The notes below the pieces were generated by a model. The model was not told where the DNA came from and did not search any database. It worked only from the letters and a program-made list of their open reading frames with translations. Below, piece by piece: positions 26,492 to 37,109 of a stretch of DNA of 64,000 nt; positions within the stretch are counted from its first letter, which is position 1, and each line of letters starts with the position of its first letter. The stretch spans positions 3,720,001-3,784,000 of the forward strand of contig NZ_CP046115.1 of the NCBI RefSeq assembly GCF_009707385.1. The letters are read 5' to 3'. Origin of the DNA: Klebsiella oxytoca. GTDB lineage: Bacteria > Pseudomonadota > Gammaproteobacteria > Enterobacterales > Enterobacteriaceae. The position numbers and the translations under genes were made by a program.

Positions 26492-28777
26492 ATGAATCAG
26501 AGTCTGCTGGTGACAAAGCGCGACGGTAGCACCGAGCGTATCAATCTCGATAAAATCCACCGCGTGCTGGATTGGGCGGCAGAAGGGCTGAATAACGTAT
26601 CCATCTCCCAGGTAGAACTGCGCTCTCACATTCAGTTCTATGACGGCATCAAAACCGCCGACATTCACGAAACCATTATCAAAGCTGCAGCGGACCTTAT
26701 TTCGCGCGATGCTCCGGACTACCAGTATCTGGCCGCCCGTCTGGCGATTTTTCACCTGCGCAAAAAAGCCTACGGTCAGTTCGAGCCGCCGGCGCTGTTC
26801 GATCACGTCTCGAAAATGGTGAAAAACGGCAAATACGATACTCATCTGCTGGAAGACTACACGGAAGAAGAGTTCAAGCAGATGGATTCGTTTATCGAGC
26901 ACGATCGCGATATGACCTTCTCCTACGCTGCGGTTAAGCAGCTGGAAGGAAAATATCTGGTTCAAAACCGCGTCACCGGTGAGATCTACGAAAGCGCCCA
27001 GTTCCTCTACATCCTGGTTGCCGCATGCCTGTTCTCCAACTATCCGCGCGAAACGCGCCTGGACTACATCAAGCGTTTCTACGACGCGGTGTCCACCTTT
27101 AAAATTTCGCTGCCGACGCCGATTATGTCCGGCGTACGTACCCCGACGCGTCAGTTCAGCTCCTGCGTGCTGATCGAGTGCGGTGATAGCCTGGATTCTA
27201 TTAACGCCACCTCCAGCGCCATTGTTAAATACGTTTCTCAGCGCGCCGGTATCGGTATTAACGCCGGCCGCATCCGCGCGCTGGGTAGCCCGATCCGCGG
27301 CGGTGAAGCCTTCCACACCGGCTGCATCCCGTTCTATAAGCACTTCCAGACGGCGGTAAAATCCTGTTCACAGGGTGGCGTTCGCGGCGGTGCGGCGACG
27401 CTCTTCTACCCGATGTGGCATCTGGAAGTTGAAAGCCTGCTGGTGCTGAAAAATAACCGTGGCACTGACGCCAACCGCGTTCGTCATATGGATTACGGCG
27501 TACAAATTAACAAGCTGATGTACACCCGTCTGCTGAAAGGCGGCGATATCACGCTGTTCAGCCCGTCAGACGTCCCTGGCCTCTACGATGCGTTTTTCGC
27601 CGACCAGGACGAGTTCGAGCGTCTTTATACTCAATACGAGCAGGATTCCAGCATTCGTAAACAGCGTATTAAAGCGGTAGAACTGTTCTCGTTAATGATG
27701 CAGGAGCGCGCCTCCACTGGTCGTATCTATATCCAGAACGTTGACCACTGCAACACCCACAGCCCGTTCGATCCGGTTGTCGCGCCGGTGCGTCAATCCA
27801 ACCTGTGCCTGGAAATCGCACTGCCGACCAAGCCGCTGGAAGATGTTAACGACGAAAACGGCGAAATCGCCCTGTGTACCCTGTCCGCTTTCAACCTTGG
27901 CGCGATCGATAGCCTTGATGAGCTGGAAGAGCTGGCGGTACTGGCGGTTCGCGCGCTGGATGCCCTGCTGGATTACCAGGACTATCCGATCCCGGCAGCC
28001 AAACGCGGCGCCATGGGCCGTCGTACCCTGGGTATTGGCGTGATTAACTTTGCCTACTACCTGGCGAAACACGGCAAGCGCTATTCCGACGGCAGCGCCA
28101 ACAATCTGACGCACAAAACGTTCGAGGCGATTCAGTACTATCTGCTGAAGGCTTCCAACGAACTGGCTATCGAGCAGGGCGCGTGCCCGTGGTTTAACGA
28201 AACCACCTATGCCAAAGGCATTCTGCCGATCGATACTTATAAAAAAGACCTGGATGCGATCGTCAATGAATCCCTGCATTACGACTGGGAAGCGTTGCGC
28301 GAATCGATCAAAACGCACGGCCTGCGCAACTCAACCCTCTCCGCGCTGATGCCGTCCGAGACCTCTTCGCAGATTTCCAACGCCACCAACGGCATTGAGC
28401 CGCCGCGCGGCCACGTCAGTATCAAAGCGTCGAAAGACGGGATCCTGCGCCAGGTGGTGCCGGATTACGAAAAACTGCAGAACGGCTACGAGCTGCTGTG
28501 GGAAATGCCGAACAACGACGGCTATTTACAGCTGGTCGGTATTATGCAGAAGTTCATCGATCAGTCGATTTCCGCCAATACCAACTACGACCCGACGCGT
28601 TTCCCTTCCGGAAAAGTGCCGATGCAGCAGCTGCTCAAAGACTTGCTCAATGCCTATAAGTTCGGCGTAAAAACGCTGTACTATCACAACACCCGTGATG
28701 GCGCAGAGGATTCCCAGGATGACCTGGCGCCGTCTATTCAGGACGACGGCTGCGAAAGCGGCGCATGTAAGATCTAA
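26492..28777 (+). CDS. nrdA: Class Ia ribonucleotide reductase, alpha subunit
   Basis: 761 residues from ATG at 26492 (MNQSLLVTKRDG), identical in length to E. coli; an upstream in-frame ATG at 26339 lies within the control region and is rejected. The N-terminal ATP-cone precedes the catalytic barrel, with the active-site cysteines in FSSCVLIECGDS, SNLCLEIALP and IALCTLSAFN. The C-terminal redox pair is in GCESGACKI. NrdA reduces ribonucleoside diphosphates using a radical from NrdB, with the ATP-cone giving dATP feedback. It is followed by a REP pair and nrdB. Confidence 0.99.
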   Translation: MNQSLLVTKRDGSTERINLDKIHRVLDWAAEGLNNVSISQVELRSHIQFYDGIKTADIHETIIKAAADLISRDAPDYQYLAARLAIFHLRKKAYGQFEPPALFDHVSKMVKNGKYDTHLLEDYTEEEFKQMDSFIEHDRDMTFSYAAVKQLEGKYLVQNRVTGEIYESAQFLYILVAACLFSNYPRETRLDYIKRFYDAVSTFKISLPTPIMSGVRTPTRQFSSCVLIECGDSLDSINATSSAIVKYVSQRAGIGINAGRIRALGSPIRGGEAFHTGCIPFYKHFQTAVKSCSQGGVRGGAATLFYPMWHLEVESLLVLKNNRGTDANRVRHMDYGVQINKLMYTRLLKGGDITLFSPSDVPGLYDAFFADQDEFERLYTQYEQDSSIRKQRIKAVELFSLMMQERASTGRIYIQNVDHCNTHSPFDPVVAPVRQSNLCLEIALPTKPLEDVNDENGEIALCTLSAFNLGAIDSLDELEELAVLAVRALDALLDYQDYPIPAAKRGAMGRRTLGIGVINFAYYLAKHGKRYSDGSANNLTHKTFEAIQYYLLKASNELAIEQGACPWFNETTYAKGILPIDTYKKDLDAIVNESLHYDWEALRESIKTHGLRNSTLSALMPSETSSQISNATNGIEPPRGHVSIKASKDGILRQVVPDYEKLQNGYELLWEMPNNDGYLQLVGIMQKFIDQSISANTNYDPTRFPSGKVPMQQLLKDLLNAYKFGVKTLYYHNTRDGAEDSQDDLAPSIQDDGCESGACKI

Positions 28778-28786
28778 GTTATTTTT

Positions 28787-28852
28787 GCCGGGTGGCGCAA
28801 CGCTTACCCGGCCTACGGTTTTGTAGGCCCGGCAAACGAAACGCCGCCGGGC
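28787..28852. repeat. REP pair (BIME-like) between nrdA and nrdB
   Basis: Two inverted REP-type units: one with GCCGGGTGGCG and CTTACCCGGCCTAC (28787-28816), one with GTAGGCCCGGC and CGCCGCCGGGC (28823-28852). Such palindromes inside operons stabilise or segment the message; here the pair separates nrdA from nrdB. Confidence 0.8.
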
Positions 28853-28879
28853 GATACAATCTCAACAGGACTCACTTCA

Positions 28880-30010
28880 ATGGCATATACCACTTTTTCA
28901 CAGACGAAAAACGATCAGCTGCTCGAGCCTATGTTCTTTGGCCAGCCGGTGAACGTCGCCCGCTACGATCAGCAAAAATATGACATCTTCGAAAAGCTGA
29001 TTGAAAAACAGCTCTCCTTCTTCTGGCGTCCGGAAGAAGTTGACGTTTCTCGCGACCGTATCGACTACCAAGCGCTGCCGGAACACGAAAAACACATTTT
29101 TATCAGCAATCTGAAATATCAGACGCTGCTGGATTCGATCCAGGGCCGCAGCCCGAATGTTGCCCTGCTGCCGCTGATTTCGATTCCGGAGCTGGAAACC
29201 TGGGTGGAAACCTGGGCGTTTTCCGAGACTATCCACTCGCGCTCCTATACCCATATCATCCGCAATATCGTTAACGATCCGGCGATGGTATTTGACGATA
29301 TCGTCACCAACGAGCAGATTCAGAAACGCGCGGAAGGCATTTCCAGCTACTACGATGAATTGATTGAGCTGACCAGCTACTGGCATCTGCTGGGCGAAGG
29401 CACACACAGCGTGAACGGTAAAACGATTACCGTGAACCTGCGCGAGCTGAAGAAGAAACTCTACCTGTGCCTGATGAGCGTAAACGCGCTGGAAGCTATT
29501 CGTTTTTACGTTAGCTTCGCCTGCTCTTTCGCCTTTGCCGAGCGCAAGCTGATGGAAGGTAACGCTAAAATTATCCGCCTGATCGCCCGTGACGAAGCGT
29601 TGCACCTGACCGGCACTCAGCACATGCTGAACCTGCTGCGCTCCGGCGTTGACGATCCGGAAATGGCGGAAATCGCCGAAGAGTGTAAACAGGAGTGCTA
29701 CGACCTGTTTGTGCTGGCGGCGCAGCAGGAAAAAGAGTGGGCGGATTATCTGTTCCGTGACGGCTCGATGATCGGCCTGAACAAAGATATTCTCTGCCAG
29801 TACGTTGAGTACATCACTAACATCCGCATGCAGGCGGTAGGTCTCGATCTGCCGTTCCAGACTCGCTCCAACCCGATCCCGTGGATCAACACCTGGCTGG
29901 TGTCTGATAACGTGCAGGTTGCGCCACAGGAAGTAGAAGTCAGTTCTTACCTGGTCGGACAGATCGACTCCGAAGTCGACGCTGACGATCTGAGCAACTT
30001 CCAGCTCTGA
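28880..30010 (+). CDS. nrdB: Class Ia ribonucleotide reductase, beta subunit
   Basis: 376 residues, as in E. coli. The di-iron ligands and radical tyrosine can be placed in [16 protein letters not shown] (Glu, His and Tyr122), the earlier Asp in [14 protein letters not shown], and the second helix pair in [14 protein letters not shown]. The C-terminal tail ending [10 protein letters not shown] binds NrdA. NrdB generates and holds the tyrosyl radical. The stop TGA overlaps the yfaE ATG by one base. Confidence 0.99.
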   Translation: MAYTTFSQTKNDQLLEPMFFGQPVNVARYDQQKYDIFEKLIEKQLSFFWRPEEVDVSRDRIDYQALPEHEKHIFISNLKYQTLLDSIQGRSPNVALLPLISIPELETWVETWAFSETIHSRSYTHIIRNIVNDPAMVFDDIVTNEQIQKRAEGISSYYDELIELTSYWHLLGEGTHSVNGKTITVNLRELKKKLYLCLMSVNALEAIRFYVSFACSFAFAERKLMEGNAKIIRLIARDEALHLTGTQHMLNLLRSGVDDPEMAEIAEECKQECYDLFVLAAQQEKEWADYLFRDGSMIGLNKDILCQYVEYITNIRMQAVGLDLPFQTRSNPIPWINTWLVSDNVQVAPQEVEVSSYLVGQIDSEVDADDLSNFQL

Positions 30011-30264
30011 TGAAAAGCATTTTTCTGCGGATTTCTGACACTCGTCTTGAGTGTCAGGATGAACACCCCTCCCTGCTGGCAGCCCTGGAATCGCATAATA
30101 TCGACGTGGAGTATCAGTGCCGGGAAGGCTACTGCGGCTCCTGTCGTATACGGCTGGTTTCCGGGCAGGTTGACTGGCTAACCGAGCCGCTGGCGTTTGT
30201 CCAGCCGGGAGAGATTTTGCCCTGCTGCTGTCGGGCGAAAGGCGATATTGAGATCGAGATGTAA
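30010..30264 (+). CDS. yfaE: YfaE, 2Fe-2S ferredoxin that maintains NrdB
   Basis: 84 residues. The plant-type 2Fe-2S ligands are Cys37, Cys42 and Cys45 (CREGYCGSC), with the fourth in the CCC run at 72-74. YfaE reduces the NrdB di-iron site during cofactor assembly and repair. Its ATG overlaps the nrdB stop (TGATG), so it is the third gene of the nrdAB operon. A REP pair ending in a T-run follows and probably terminates the message. Confidence 0.96.
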   Translation: MKSIFLRISDTRLECQDEHPSLLAALESHNIDVEYQCREGYCGSCRIRLVSGQVDWLTEPLAFVQPGEILPCCCRAKGDIEIEM

Positions 30265-30268
30265 GTTT

Positions 30269-30346
30269 TGTCGGGCGGCACTACCCTTACCCGACCGACA
30301 AAACTGCCGTTCACAGGCCGGGTAAGGCGAAGCCGCCACCCGGCTT
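30269..30346. repeat. REP pair between yfaE and glpQ
   Basis: Two inverted REP-like units (30270-30299 with GTCGGGCGGC and TACCCGACCGAC; 30317-30345 with GGCCGGGTAAGGC and GCCACCCGGC). The second is followed by TTTTT on the plus strand, so it can serve as the nrdAB-yfaE terminator. It lies between the convergent yfaE and glpQ stops. Confidence 0.75.
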
Positions 30347-30347
30347 T

Positions 30348-31418
30348 TTAGCGCTTATCCTTCAGAAACTGCACCGCTTTATCCGGGAAATCGGTAAACA
30401 AGCCGTCAACGTCCGTCTGGTCATACAGCAGATCGTAGAGCTGATTAACGTCGATGGCGTACTCCGGGAGCAGATCCGCCCGGACCGTATACGGATGAAC
30501 CTGCATGCCGCTGGCGTGCGCTTCTTTCACCATTGCCGTCAGCTTCACATCCCCCGGCTTCGAGCCTTCCGCCACCAGCATGTGATAGTCCGGACCAATG
30601 CCGTCAGCGTACTGCGCAATCTGCGCCATCGCTCCCGGCTTGAACATCCAGTCATAGCTGTAGTTCACCCATTTTCCGTCAGCCTGTTTCTGCTGCGTTT
30701 CATTCCAGTCGGTATAGGCGATGAGCTGCACCAGATTGAGATCCATGCCCATCTTTGGCGCCAGCTCATTCTTGATTCGTTTGAGCTCGTTGGCGTCAAA
30801 ACACTGCAGATAGACCTTATCCTGCTTGCTGGTGTAGCCATATTCCTTCAGCACTTTCAGCGTGCTGGCAGCAATATCTTTACCTTCCTGATGGTGAAAC
30901 CACGGCGCTTTGATTTCCGGATAGATACCGATGTTTTTCCCCGTCGAATGGTTCAGCCCCTGCACGAACTCAATTTCCTCTTCAAAGGTATGAATGCGGA
31001 AGTCGGATTTGCCCATCGGGAAACGCCCGGGATAGGTTTGCACGTTCTTGCCATCTTTCGGCTCAAAACCTTCGGTAAACTTCAGCGACTTAATCTCGGC
31101 GAGGGTAAAGTCGATGGCGTAAAAACGGCCATCTTTACGCGCCCGCTGTGGGAAACGCTGGGCCACGTCGGTCACCCGATCCAGATAGTGGTCATGCAGG
31201 ACCACCAGCCGATCGTCTTTAGTCATCACCAGGTCCTGCTCGAGGTAATCGGCCCCCTGAGCGTAGGCCATCGCTTTCGCCGGCAAGGTATGCTCCGGAA
31301 GATAGCCGCTGGCGCCACGATGGGCGATGACGATTTTCTCCCCCGCCACGGCGCTAAAAGAGAGCGCCGTGGCGGCCAGGAGCATGCCGCTCATCAGAGC
31401 GGTTAATTTGCTTTTCAT
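30348..31418 (-). CDS. glpQ: GlpQ, periplasmic glycerophosphodiester phosphodiesterase
   Basis: 356 residues from ATG at 31418, which has GAGGAG 5 nt upstream; a GTG one codon earlier is possible. Signal peptide ends near AVAG. Catalytic blocks IAHRGASGYLPEHTLPA, DYLEQDLVMTKDD and EIKAPWFHH hold the metal and general-acid residues. GlpQ cleaves glycerophosphodiesters such as glycerophosphocholine to glycerol-3-phosphate, normally imported by GlpT. It lies just downstream of the broken glpT in the same operon, so its product may no longer enter through GlpT. Confidence 0.97.
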   Translation of the reverse strand: MKSKLTALMSGMLLAATALSFSAVAGEKIVIAHRGASGYLPEHTLPAKAMAYAQGADYLEQDLVMTKDDRLVVLHDHYLDRVTDVAQRFPQRARKDGRFYAIDFTLAEIKSLKFTEGFEPKDGKNVQTYPGRFPMGKSDFRIHTFEEEIEFVQGLNHSTGKNIGIYPEIKAPWFHHQEGKDIAASTLKVLKEYGYTSKQDKVYLQCFDANELKRIKNELAPKMGMDLNLVQLIAYTDWNETQQKQADGKWVNYSYDWMFKPGAMAQIAQYADGIGPDYHMLVAEGSKPGDVKLTAMVKEAHASGMQVHPYTVRADLLPEYAIDVNQLYDLLYDQTDVDGLFTDFPDKAVQFLKDKR

Positions 31419-31427
31419 CACCGCTCC

Positions 31428-32770
31428 TCAGGACTGTTTGATCTGTTGATGGTGACGTCGTTCACCCAGCATCACGATAATCAATAGCACCACCGCCAGC
31501 ACGCTGCCGCCAATCATCACCATAAAGCCGCCGTCCCAGCCGAAGAAATCGACGGTATAGCCGACAATAGCGCTCGCGGCCACGGAACCGCCGAGATAGC
31601 CGAACAGACCGGTGAAGCCTGCGGCGGTACCGGCGGCTTTTTTCGGCGCCAGCTCCAGCGCATGCAGACCAATCAGCATCACCGGACCGTAGATCAGGAA
31701 GCCAATGACAATCATACAGGCCATATCCACACCCGGATTACCCGGCGGATTGAGCCAGTAAACGATGGTAGCGATGGTCACCAGGGTCATAAAGAAGACG
31801 CCGGTCGCGCCGCGGTTGCCCTTAAACACTTTATCCGACATCCAGCCGCACAGCAGCGTGCCGGGGATCCCCGCATACTCATAGAGGAAGTAAGCCCAGG
31901 AGGATTTATCCAGCGCGAAATGCTTAACCTCTTTCAGGTAAGTCGGCGACCAGTCGAGGATGCCGTAGCGCAGCAGATACACAAACACGTTAGCGACTGC
32001 GATATACCACAGCAGCTTGTTTGGCAGGATATACTGCATGAAGATCTGCTTCGCGGTCAGCTCTTCTTCGTGCTTCTCGCTGTAGTCATCAGGATAATCG
32101 TTTTTATACTCTTCAATCGGCGGCAGACCGCAGGACTGCGGGGTATCACGCATCATCGCGAAGGCGAAAATCGCCAGCAGGATCGCGCCGAAAGCCGGCA
32201 TGTACAGCGCCGCGTGCCAGTCAACCACGCCATTCCCAGCAGGAACAGCAGCGGCGGAATACCGCCGCCGACGTTATGCGCGCAGTTCCACACCGAGACG
32301 ATTCCGCCGCGCTCTTTCTGCGACCACCAGTGCACCATCGTACGGCCGCACGGCGGCCACCCCATCCCCTGGAACCATCCGCAGAGGAACAGCAGCACGA
32401 ACATTATCATGATGCTGGAAGTAGCCCACGGCACGAAGCCCATCACCAGCATCACCAATGCCGCAAGAATCAAACCTGCTGGTAAAAAAATGCGCGGATT
32501 CGAGCGGTCAGAAACCGAACCCATGATGAATTTCGAGAAACCGTAGGCAATAGAGATGCCGGAAAGCGCAAAACCGAGGTCGCCACGGGAGAAACCCTGC
32601 TCGATAAGATAAGGCATCGCTAAAGCAAAGTTCTTACGAACCAGATAGTAAGCGGCATATCCGAAGAAAATACCGATAAAAATTTGCCAGCGTAATCGAC
32701 GATACAACGGATCGATTTCCGCCGTTGGCAAACGCGCTTTATGCGCGGCGGGTTTGAATATACTCAACAT
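31428..32770 (-). pseudogene. glpT: GlpT glycerol-3-phosphate/phosphate antiporter, frameshifted
   Basis: The expected start is ATG at 32770 (MLSIFKP, after GGAGGCTGAT). The first frame is intact through FLLGMAW and then turns to nonsense (LTGTRRC). The correct sequence resumes in another frame at DWHAALYMP and continues to the end. Between TGG-TT and GAC-TGG at about 32222/32223 the gene has 11 bases where E. coli has 15, so 4 bases are missing (one and a third codons; the usual reading is W-F-N-D-W). The break falls before membrane segment 6 of a 12-segment antiporter. A GTG inside the second frame could start a 267-residue fragment, but neither half should transport. GlpT is also the main entry route for fosfomycin. 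Confidence 0.9.
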
Positions 32771-32878
32771 ATCAGCCTCCGTGGCCATTGCAGTTTTTCT
32801 GACATCGACGCAAAAAAACGTAATTTATTCACTAACTTCTGATTTGGTCGCGATGTTAGGCAAAGCGTAAGTCTAATA

Positions 32879-32988
32879 CTGTGAAATGTAGCACAGTTTG
32901 TTACAGGAATATGACAGCACTTTCTAATATGCGCACAAAGTCACAACAAATGTTCGAATTGCGCGCAAATATGCTCGAAATCAAACAT
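32879..32988. promoter_or_regulatory. glpTQ-glpABC divergent control region: CRP and GlpR sites
   Basis: A CRP-type site TGTGAAATGTAGCACA lies at 32880-32895. Two adjacent 20-bp GlpR-operator-like sequences follow at 32949-32968 (AATGTTCGAATTGCGCGCAA) and 32969-32988 (ATATGCTCGAAATCAAACAT), each resembling the TGTTCGN-type GlpR consensus. This arrangement gives glycerol-3-phosphate induction and catabolite control of both divergent operons. Confidence 0.7.
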
Positions 32989-33040
32989 TAAAAGCCATTG
33001 ATATGGCTAAATGGTAAAAAACGAAACAGAGGACAGGGAG

Positions 33041-34663
33041 ATGGCCGATAGTTGTGAATATGACGTCATTATTATTGGCGGCGGCGCAACCGGTGCCGGA
33101 ATTGCCCGCGACTGCGCGCTGCGCGGACTGAAGGCAGCGCTGGTTGAACGCTATGATATCGCCACCGGCGCGACCGGTCGCAACCATGGTCTGCTGCATA
33201 GCGGCGCGCGCTATGCGGTAACCGATAGCGAATCAGCGCGGGAGTGCATTAGCGAAAACCGCATCTTACGCCGCATCGCCCGCCACTGCATTGAACCCAC
33301 CAACGGACTCTTTATCACCCTACCGGAAGACGATCTGGCGTATCAGCAGACCTTTATTACCGCGTGCCAGCAGGCGGGTATTGACGCCGAGCCTCTGACC
33401 ACCGCGGAAGCGCTGCGCATCGAGCCTACGGTGAACCCGGCTCTGCTCGGCGCGGTAAAAGTCCCCGACGGCACGGTCGATCCTTTCCGCCTTACCGCCG
33501 CAAATATGCTCGATGCCCGCGAGCATGGCGCCGTCATCCTCACCGGTTACGAAGTTACCGGCCTGCTGCGCAGCGGTGCTACCATCAGCGGCGTACATGT
33601 ATACCATCATGCCCAGCGCCGGACGCAAACGCTACGCGCCAGCGTGGTGGTTAACGCCGCCGGGATCTGGGGCCAGCGGATCGCAGAGTATGCCGACCTG
33701 CGCATTTCTATGTTTCCGGCTAAGGGATCGCTGCTGATCCTCGACCACCGAATTAATCGCCAGGTCATCAACCGCTGCCGCAAACCGGCTGACGCCGATA
33801 TCCTGGTGCCGGGCGATACCATTTCGCTGATTGGCACCACCTCCATGCATATCCCCTATGACGAAATTGATGATAACCGGGTGACGACCGAGGAAGTCGA
33901 TACGTTACTGCGCGAAGGGGAAAAGCTGGCGCCGATTATGGGACGGACGCGAGTACTGCGCGCCTACTCCGGCATACGTCCGCTGGTCGCCAGCGATGAC
34001 GATCCCAGCGGACGTAGCGTCAGCCGCGGCATTGTGCTGCTCGACCATGAACGGCGCGACGGCATGGAAGGCTTCATAACGATTACCGGCGGTAAGCTGA
34101 TGACCTATCGACTGATGGCGGAATGGGCCACGGATGCGGTATGCCGTAAGCTCGGCAACACCGTCTCCTGTACAACCGCCGACACGCCGCTGCCCGGCTC
34201 GCAGGAGCCAGCGGAAACCACGCTACGCAAAATTATCTCTTTACCCGCCCCGCTGCGCGGATCAGCTATTTATCGCCACGGCGACCGCACTCCCGCCTGG
34301 CTTGGCGATAGCCGCCAGCACCGCAGTCTGGTCTGCGAATGCGAGGCGGTTACCGCAGGCGAGGTTCAGTACGCGGTTGAAAATCTGGCGGTGAAAGATC
34401 TGCTCGATTTACGCCGCCGTACCCGCGTCGGCATGGGCACCTGTCAGGGCGAGCTGTGCGCCTGTCGCGCCGCCGGGCTGCTCGCGCGTTTCAACGTCAC
34501 AACCTCCGCACGCTCCCTCACCCAGTTATCCGAATTTCTGAACGAGCGCTGGAAAGGCGTACAGCCGGTGGCCTGGGGAGACGCGCTGCGCGAAAGCGAG
34601 TTCACCCGCTGGGTCTATCTCGGCCTGTGCGGATTACAAAAGGAGCATCAGGATGAAGTTTGA
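33041..34663 (+). CDS. glpA: Anaerobic glycerol-3-phosphate dehydrogenase, catalytic subunit A
   Basis: 540 residues from ATG at 33041, with AGAGGA 7 nt before it; an ATG 30 bp upstream is less well placed. FAD-binding [15 protein letters not shown] opens the protein, then [14 protein letters not shown] and the C-terminal BFD-like iron-sulfur region with [14 protein letters not shown] and [14 protein letters not shown]. GlpA with GlpB oxidises glycerol-3-phosphate to dihydroxyacetone phosphate during anaerobic growth, passing electrons to GlpC and menaquinone. glpB starts 11 bp before the glpA stop. Confidence 0.97.
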   Translation: MADSCEYDVIIIGGGATGAGIARDCALRGLKAALVERYDIATGATGRNHGLLHSGARYAVTDSESARECISENRILRRIARHCIEPTNGLFITLPEDDLAYQQTFITACQQAGIDAEPLTTAEALRIEPTVNPALLGAVKVPDGTVDPFRLTAANMLDAREHGAVILTGYEVTGLLRSGATISGVHVYHHAQRRTQTLRASVVVNAAGIWGQRIAEYADLRISMFPAKGSLLILDHRINRQVINRCRKPADADILVPGDTISLIGTTSMHIPYDEIDDNRVTTEEVDTLLREGEKLAPIMGRTRVLRAYSGIRPLVASDDDPSGRSVSRGIVLLDHERRDGMEGFITITGGKLMTYRLMAEWATDAVCRKLGNTVSCTTADTPLPGSQEPAETTLRKIISLPAPLRGSAIYRHGDRTPAWLGDSRQHRSLVCECEAVTAGEVQYAVENLAVKDLLDLRRRTRVGMGTCQGELCACRAAGLLARFNVTTSARSLTQLSEFLNERWKGVQPVAWGDALRESEFTRWVYLGLCGLQKEHQDEV

Positions 34664-35912
34664 TTGCGCCATTATCGGCGGCGGGCTTGCCGGTCTGCTC
34701 TGCGGGCTGGCGCTCAACCAGCGCGGCCTGCGCAGCGTCATTATCAGCCGCGGTCAAAGCGCCCTGCATTTCTCTTCCGCCTCGCTGGATTTACTCTCCA
34801 CGCTGCCGAATGGCGAAACCGTTACCGATGTTGCTCACGGTATCAGCCAGCTGGCCCGCCAGCTTCCCGAGCACCCTTATGCCAGACTTGGCGCGGAACG
34901 GGTGATGGCTTACGCAGGCCAGGCTCAGACCCTGTTTGCCGACTGCGGTATCGCCATGCAGGGCGATGCCAGCCAGCCACATCTGCGCGTGACGCCGCTA
35001 GGCACCTTCCGTTCGGCCTGGCTTTCTCCGCAGGAAATAGCCACTGCGCCGCTGCCAGCAGGCGGCGTCGGCGTGGTCGGCATCAGCGGGTTCGGTGACT
35101 TCCAGCCGCATCTTGCGGCCGCCTCTCTGCAGCAGAACGGCGTTACCGCTGAAGCCCATGAGATTGATTTACCGCTGCTTGATGTTCTGCGCGATAGCCC
35201 ATCCGAATTTCGCGCCGCCAATATCGCCCGCCGACTGGATGATGAAGCCCACTGGCCTGCTCTGCTGGCGGCGCTGCGCCCGCTGGCGCAGCAGTATAAT
35301 TTAATCATTATGCCCGCCTGCTTCGGCCTCGCTGACGATCGTCTGTATCAGTGGCTGCAGCAGCGTCTGCCCTGCCCGCTGCGCCTGCTGCCTACGCTGC
35401 CGCCGTCGGTGCCGGGAATGCGCCTGCACGCCCAGCTTCAACGGCGCTTTATTCGCGGCGGCGGCACCTGGCTTGCCGGGGATGAAGCCATCAATATCAG
35501 CCACCACAACGGGGTTGTTAACGCCATCTGGACGCGCAACCACGGCGATATCCCGCTGCGCCCGCGCTTTACGGTACTGGCCAGCGGCAGCTTTTTCAGC
35601 AATGGGCTGATTGCCGAAAGAAACGGCGTACGTGAGCCAATACTGGGCCTCGATCTGCAGCAGGCGCTGCCGCGCGAGAGCTGGTATCAGCAAGACTTTT
35701 TTGCCTCACAGCCCTGGCAGCGTTTCGGCCTGAAAACCGATGCGGCCCTGCGCCCGCAGATTCAGGGACAGACGCTGGAGAATCTGTTCGCCGTTGGTTC
35801 AATACTCGGCGGTTTTGATGCCATCACCCTGGGATGTGGGGGCGGCGTTTGCGTGGTCACGGCGCTGCATGCTGCAAGGCTGATCGGTGAGCTTGCCGGA
35901 GGGGAGTTATGA
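34653..35912 (+). CDS. glpB: Anaerobic glycerol-3-phosphate dehydrogenase, subunit B
   Basis: 419 residues, as in E. coli. The N-terminus [17 protein letters not shown] is a flavin-binding Rossmann motif, and the C-terminus carries [19 protein letters not shown]. GlpB is a flavoprotein that links GlpA to GlpC at the membrane. Its start overlaps the end of glpA (AAGGAG inside glpA as ribosome site) and its stop overlaps the glpC start as ATGA, so the three subunits are translationally coupled. Confidence 0.96.
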   Translation: MKFDCAIIGGGLAGLLCGLALNQRGLRSVIISRGQSALHFSSASLDLLSTLPNGETVTDVAHGISQLARQLPEHPYARLGAERVMAYAGQAQTLFADCGIAMQGDASQPHLRVTPLGTFRSAWLSPQEIATAPLPAGGVGVVGISGFGDFQPHLAAASLQQNGVTAEAHEIDLPLLDVLRDSPSEFRAANIARRLDDEAHWPALLAALRPLAQQYNLIIMPACFGLADDRLYQWLQQRLPCPLRLLPTLPPSVPGMRLHAQLQRRFIRGGGTWLAGDEAINISHHNGVVNAIWTRNHGDIPLRPRFTVLASGSFFSNGLIAERNGVREPILGLDLQQALPRESWYQQDFFASQPWQRFGLKTDAALRPQIQGQTLENLFAVGSILGGFDAITLGCGGGVCVVTALHAARLIGELAGGEL

Positions 35913-37087
35913 ACGATACGCGCTTTGAGCACTGCATTAAATGCACCGTTTGCACCACCGCCTGCCCGGTCAGCCGGGTCAACCCGCGCTACCCGGGGCC
36001 AAAACAGGCCGGACCGGACGGCGAGCGCCTGCGCCTGAAGGACGGAGCGCTCTACGATGAGGCGTTAAAATACTGCATTAACTGCAAACGCTGCGAAGTC
36101 GCCTGCCCGTCGGACGTTAAAATTGGCGATATTATCCAGCGGGCGCGCATTGAGTACAGCCGACAAAAGCCCACGCTGCGCGATGCGATCCTCAGCCATA
36201 CCGACCTGATGGGCACCCTTTCCACACCGTTTGCTCCGCTGGTGAACGCCGCTACCGGACTGATGCCGGTACGCCGGGTGCTTGATGCCGCGCTCAAAAT
36301 CGATCACCGCCGCACGTTGCCCAAATATGGTTTTGGGACCTTCCGCCGCGCTTATCGTCAGCTGGCTGCGCAGCAGGCGCAGTATGCCGAGCAGGTAGCG
36401 TTCTTTCACGGTTGCTATGTGAACTACAACAACCCGCAGTTGGGCAAGGACCTTATCCGGGTGCTGAACACGATGGGTATCGGCATGCAGCTATTGAGCA
36501 AAGAGAAATGCTGCGGCGTACCGCTGATCGCTAACGGCTTTTTTGCAAAAGCGCGTAAGCAGGCGTTCAGCAACGTCAGCGCGATGCGGGAAAATAATCT
36601 GCCGATTATCGCGACGTCATCGACCTGTACTTTTACGCTGCGCGATGAATATCCTCACGTGCTGGATATTGATAATCATGATATCCGCGATCGCGTTGAG
36701 CTGGCGACCCGCTGGCTCTGGCGTCAGCTGGATTCCGGCCGGCCGCTGGCGCTAAAAGCGCTGCCGCTGAAGGTGGTTTACCACACGCCCTGCCATATGG
36801 AGAAAATGGGCTGGTCGCTGTATACCCTTGAACTATTACGCCTGATCCCCGGACTGCAGCTGGAGGTGCTCGACTCGCAATGCTGCGGAATTGCCGGAAC
36901 CTCTGGGTTTAAGTCGGAGAACTACGATTCATCACAGGCCATTGGCGCGCCGCTGTTCCGGCAAATTGAGGAGAGCGACGCTGACCTGGTGGTGACCGAT
37001 TGTGAAACCTGCAAATGGCAGATTGAGATGTCCACCAGCAAACGTTGTGAACATCCCATCTCTGTACTGGCGCAGGCGCTGGCCTGA
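35909..37087 (+). CDS. glpC: Anaerobic glycerol-3-phosphate dehydrogenase, subunit C
   Basis: 392 residues. Two 4Fe-4S clusters are encoded near the N-terminus by [12 protein letters not shown] and [12 protein letters not shown]. Two cysteine-rich CCG domains follow, with EKCCGVPL and [11 protein letters not shown]. GlpC anchors the GlpAB dimer at the membrane and hands electrons to menaquinone, made by the men operon further along this window. It is the last gene of glpABC, converging on rhmA with a short GC hairpin around 37102-37121. Confidence 0.97.
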   Translation: MNDTRFEHCIKCTVCTTACPVSRVNPRYPGPKQAGPDGERLRLKDGALYDEALKYCINCKRCEVACPSDVKIGDIIQRARIEYSRQKPTLRDAILSHTDLMGTLSTPFAPLVNAATGLMPVRRVLDAALKIDHRRTLPKYGFGTFRRAYRQLAAQQAQYAEQVAFFHGCYVNYNNPQLGKDLIRVLNTMGIGMQLLSKEKCCGVPLIANGFFAKARKQAFSNVSAMRENNLPIIATSSTCTFTLRDEYPHVLDIDNHDIRDRVELATRWLWRQLDSGRPLALKALPLKVVYHTPCHMEKMGWSLYTLELLRLIPGLQLEVLDSQCCGIAGTSGFKSENYDSSQAIGAPLFRQIEESDADLVVTDCETCKWQIEMSTSKRCEHPISVLAQALA

Positions 37088-37109
37088 CGCCCACGCCAAC
37101 ACCGGGGGG

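Noticed and set aside
30495..31406. 300-codon frame opposite glpQ
   Set aside because: Antisense shadow; glpQ is fully conserved on the other strand.
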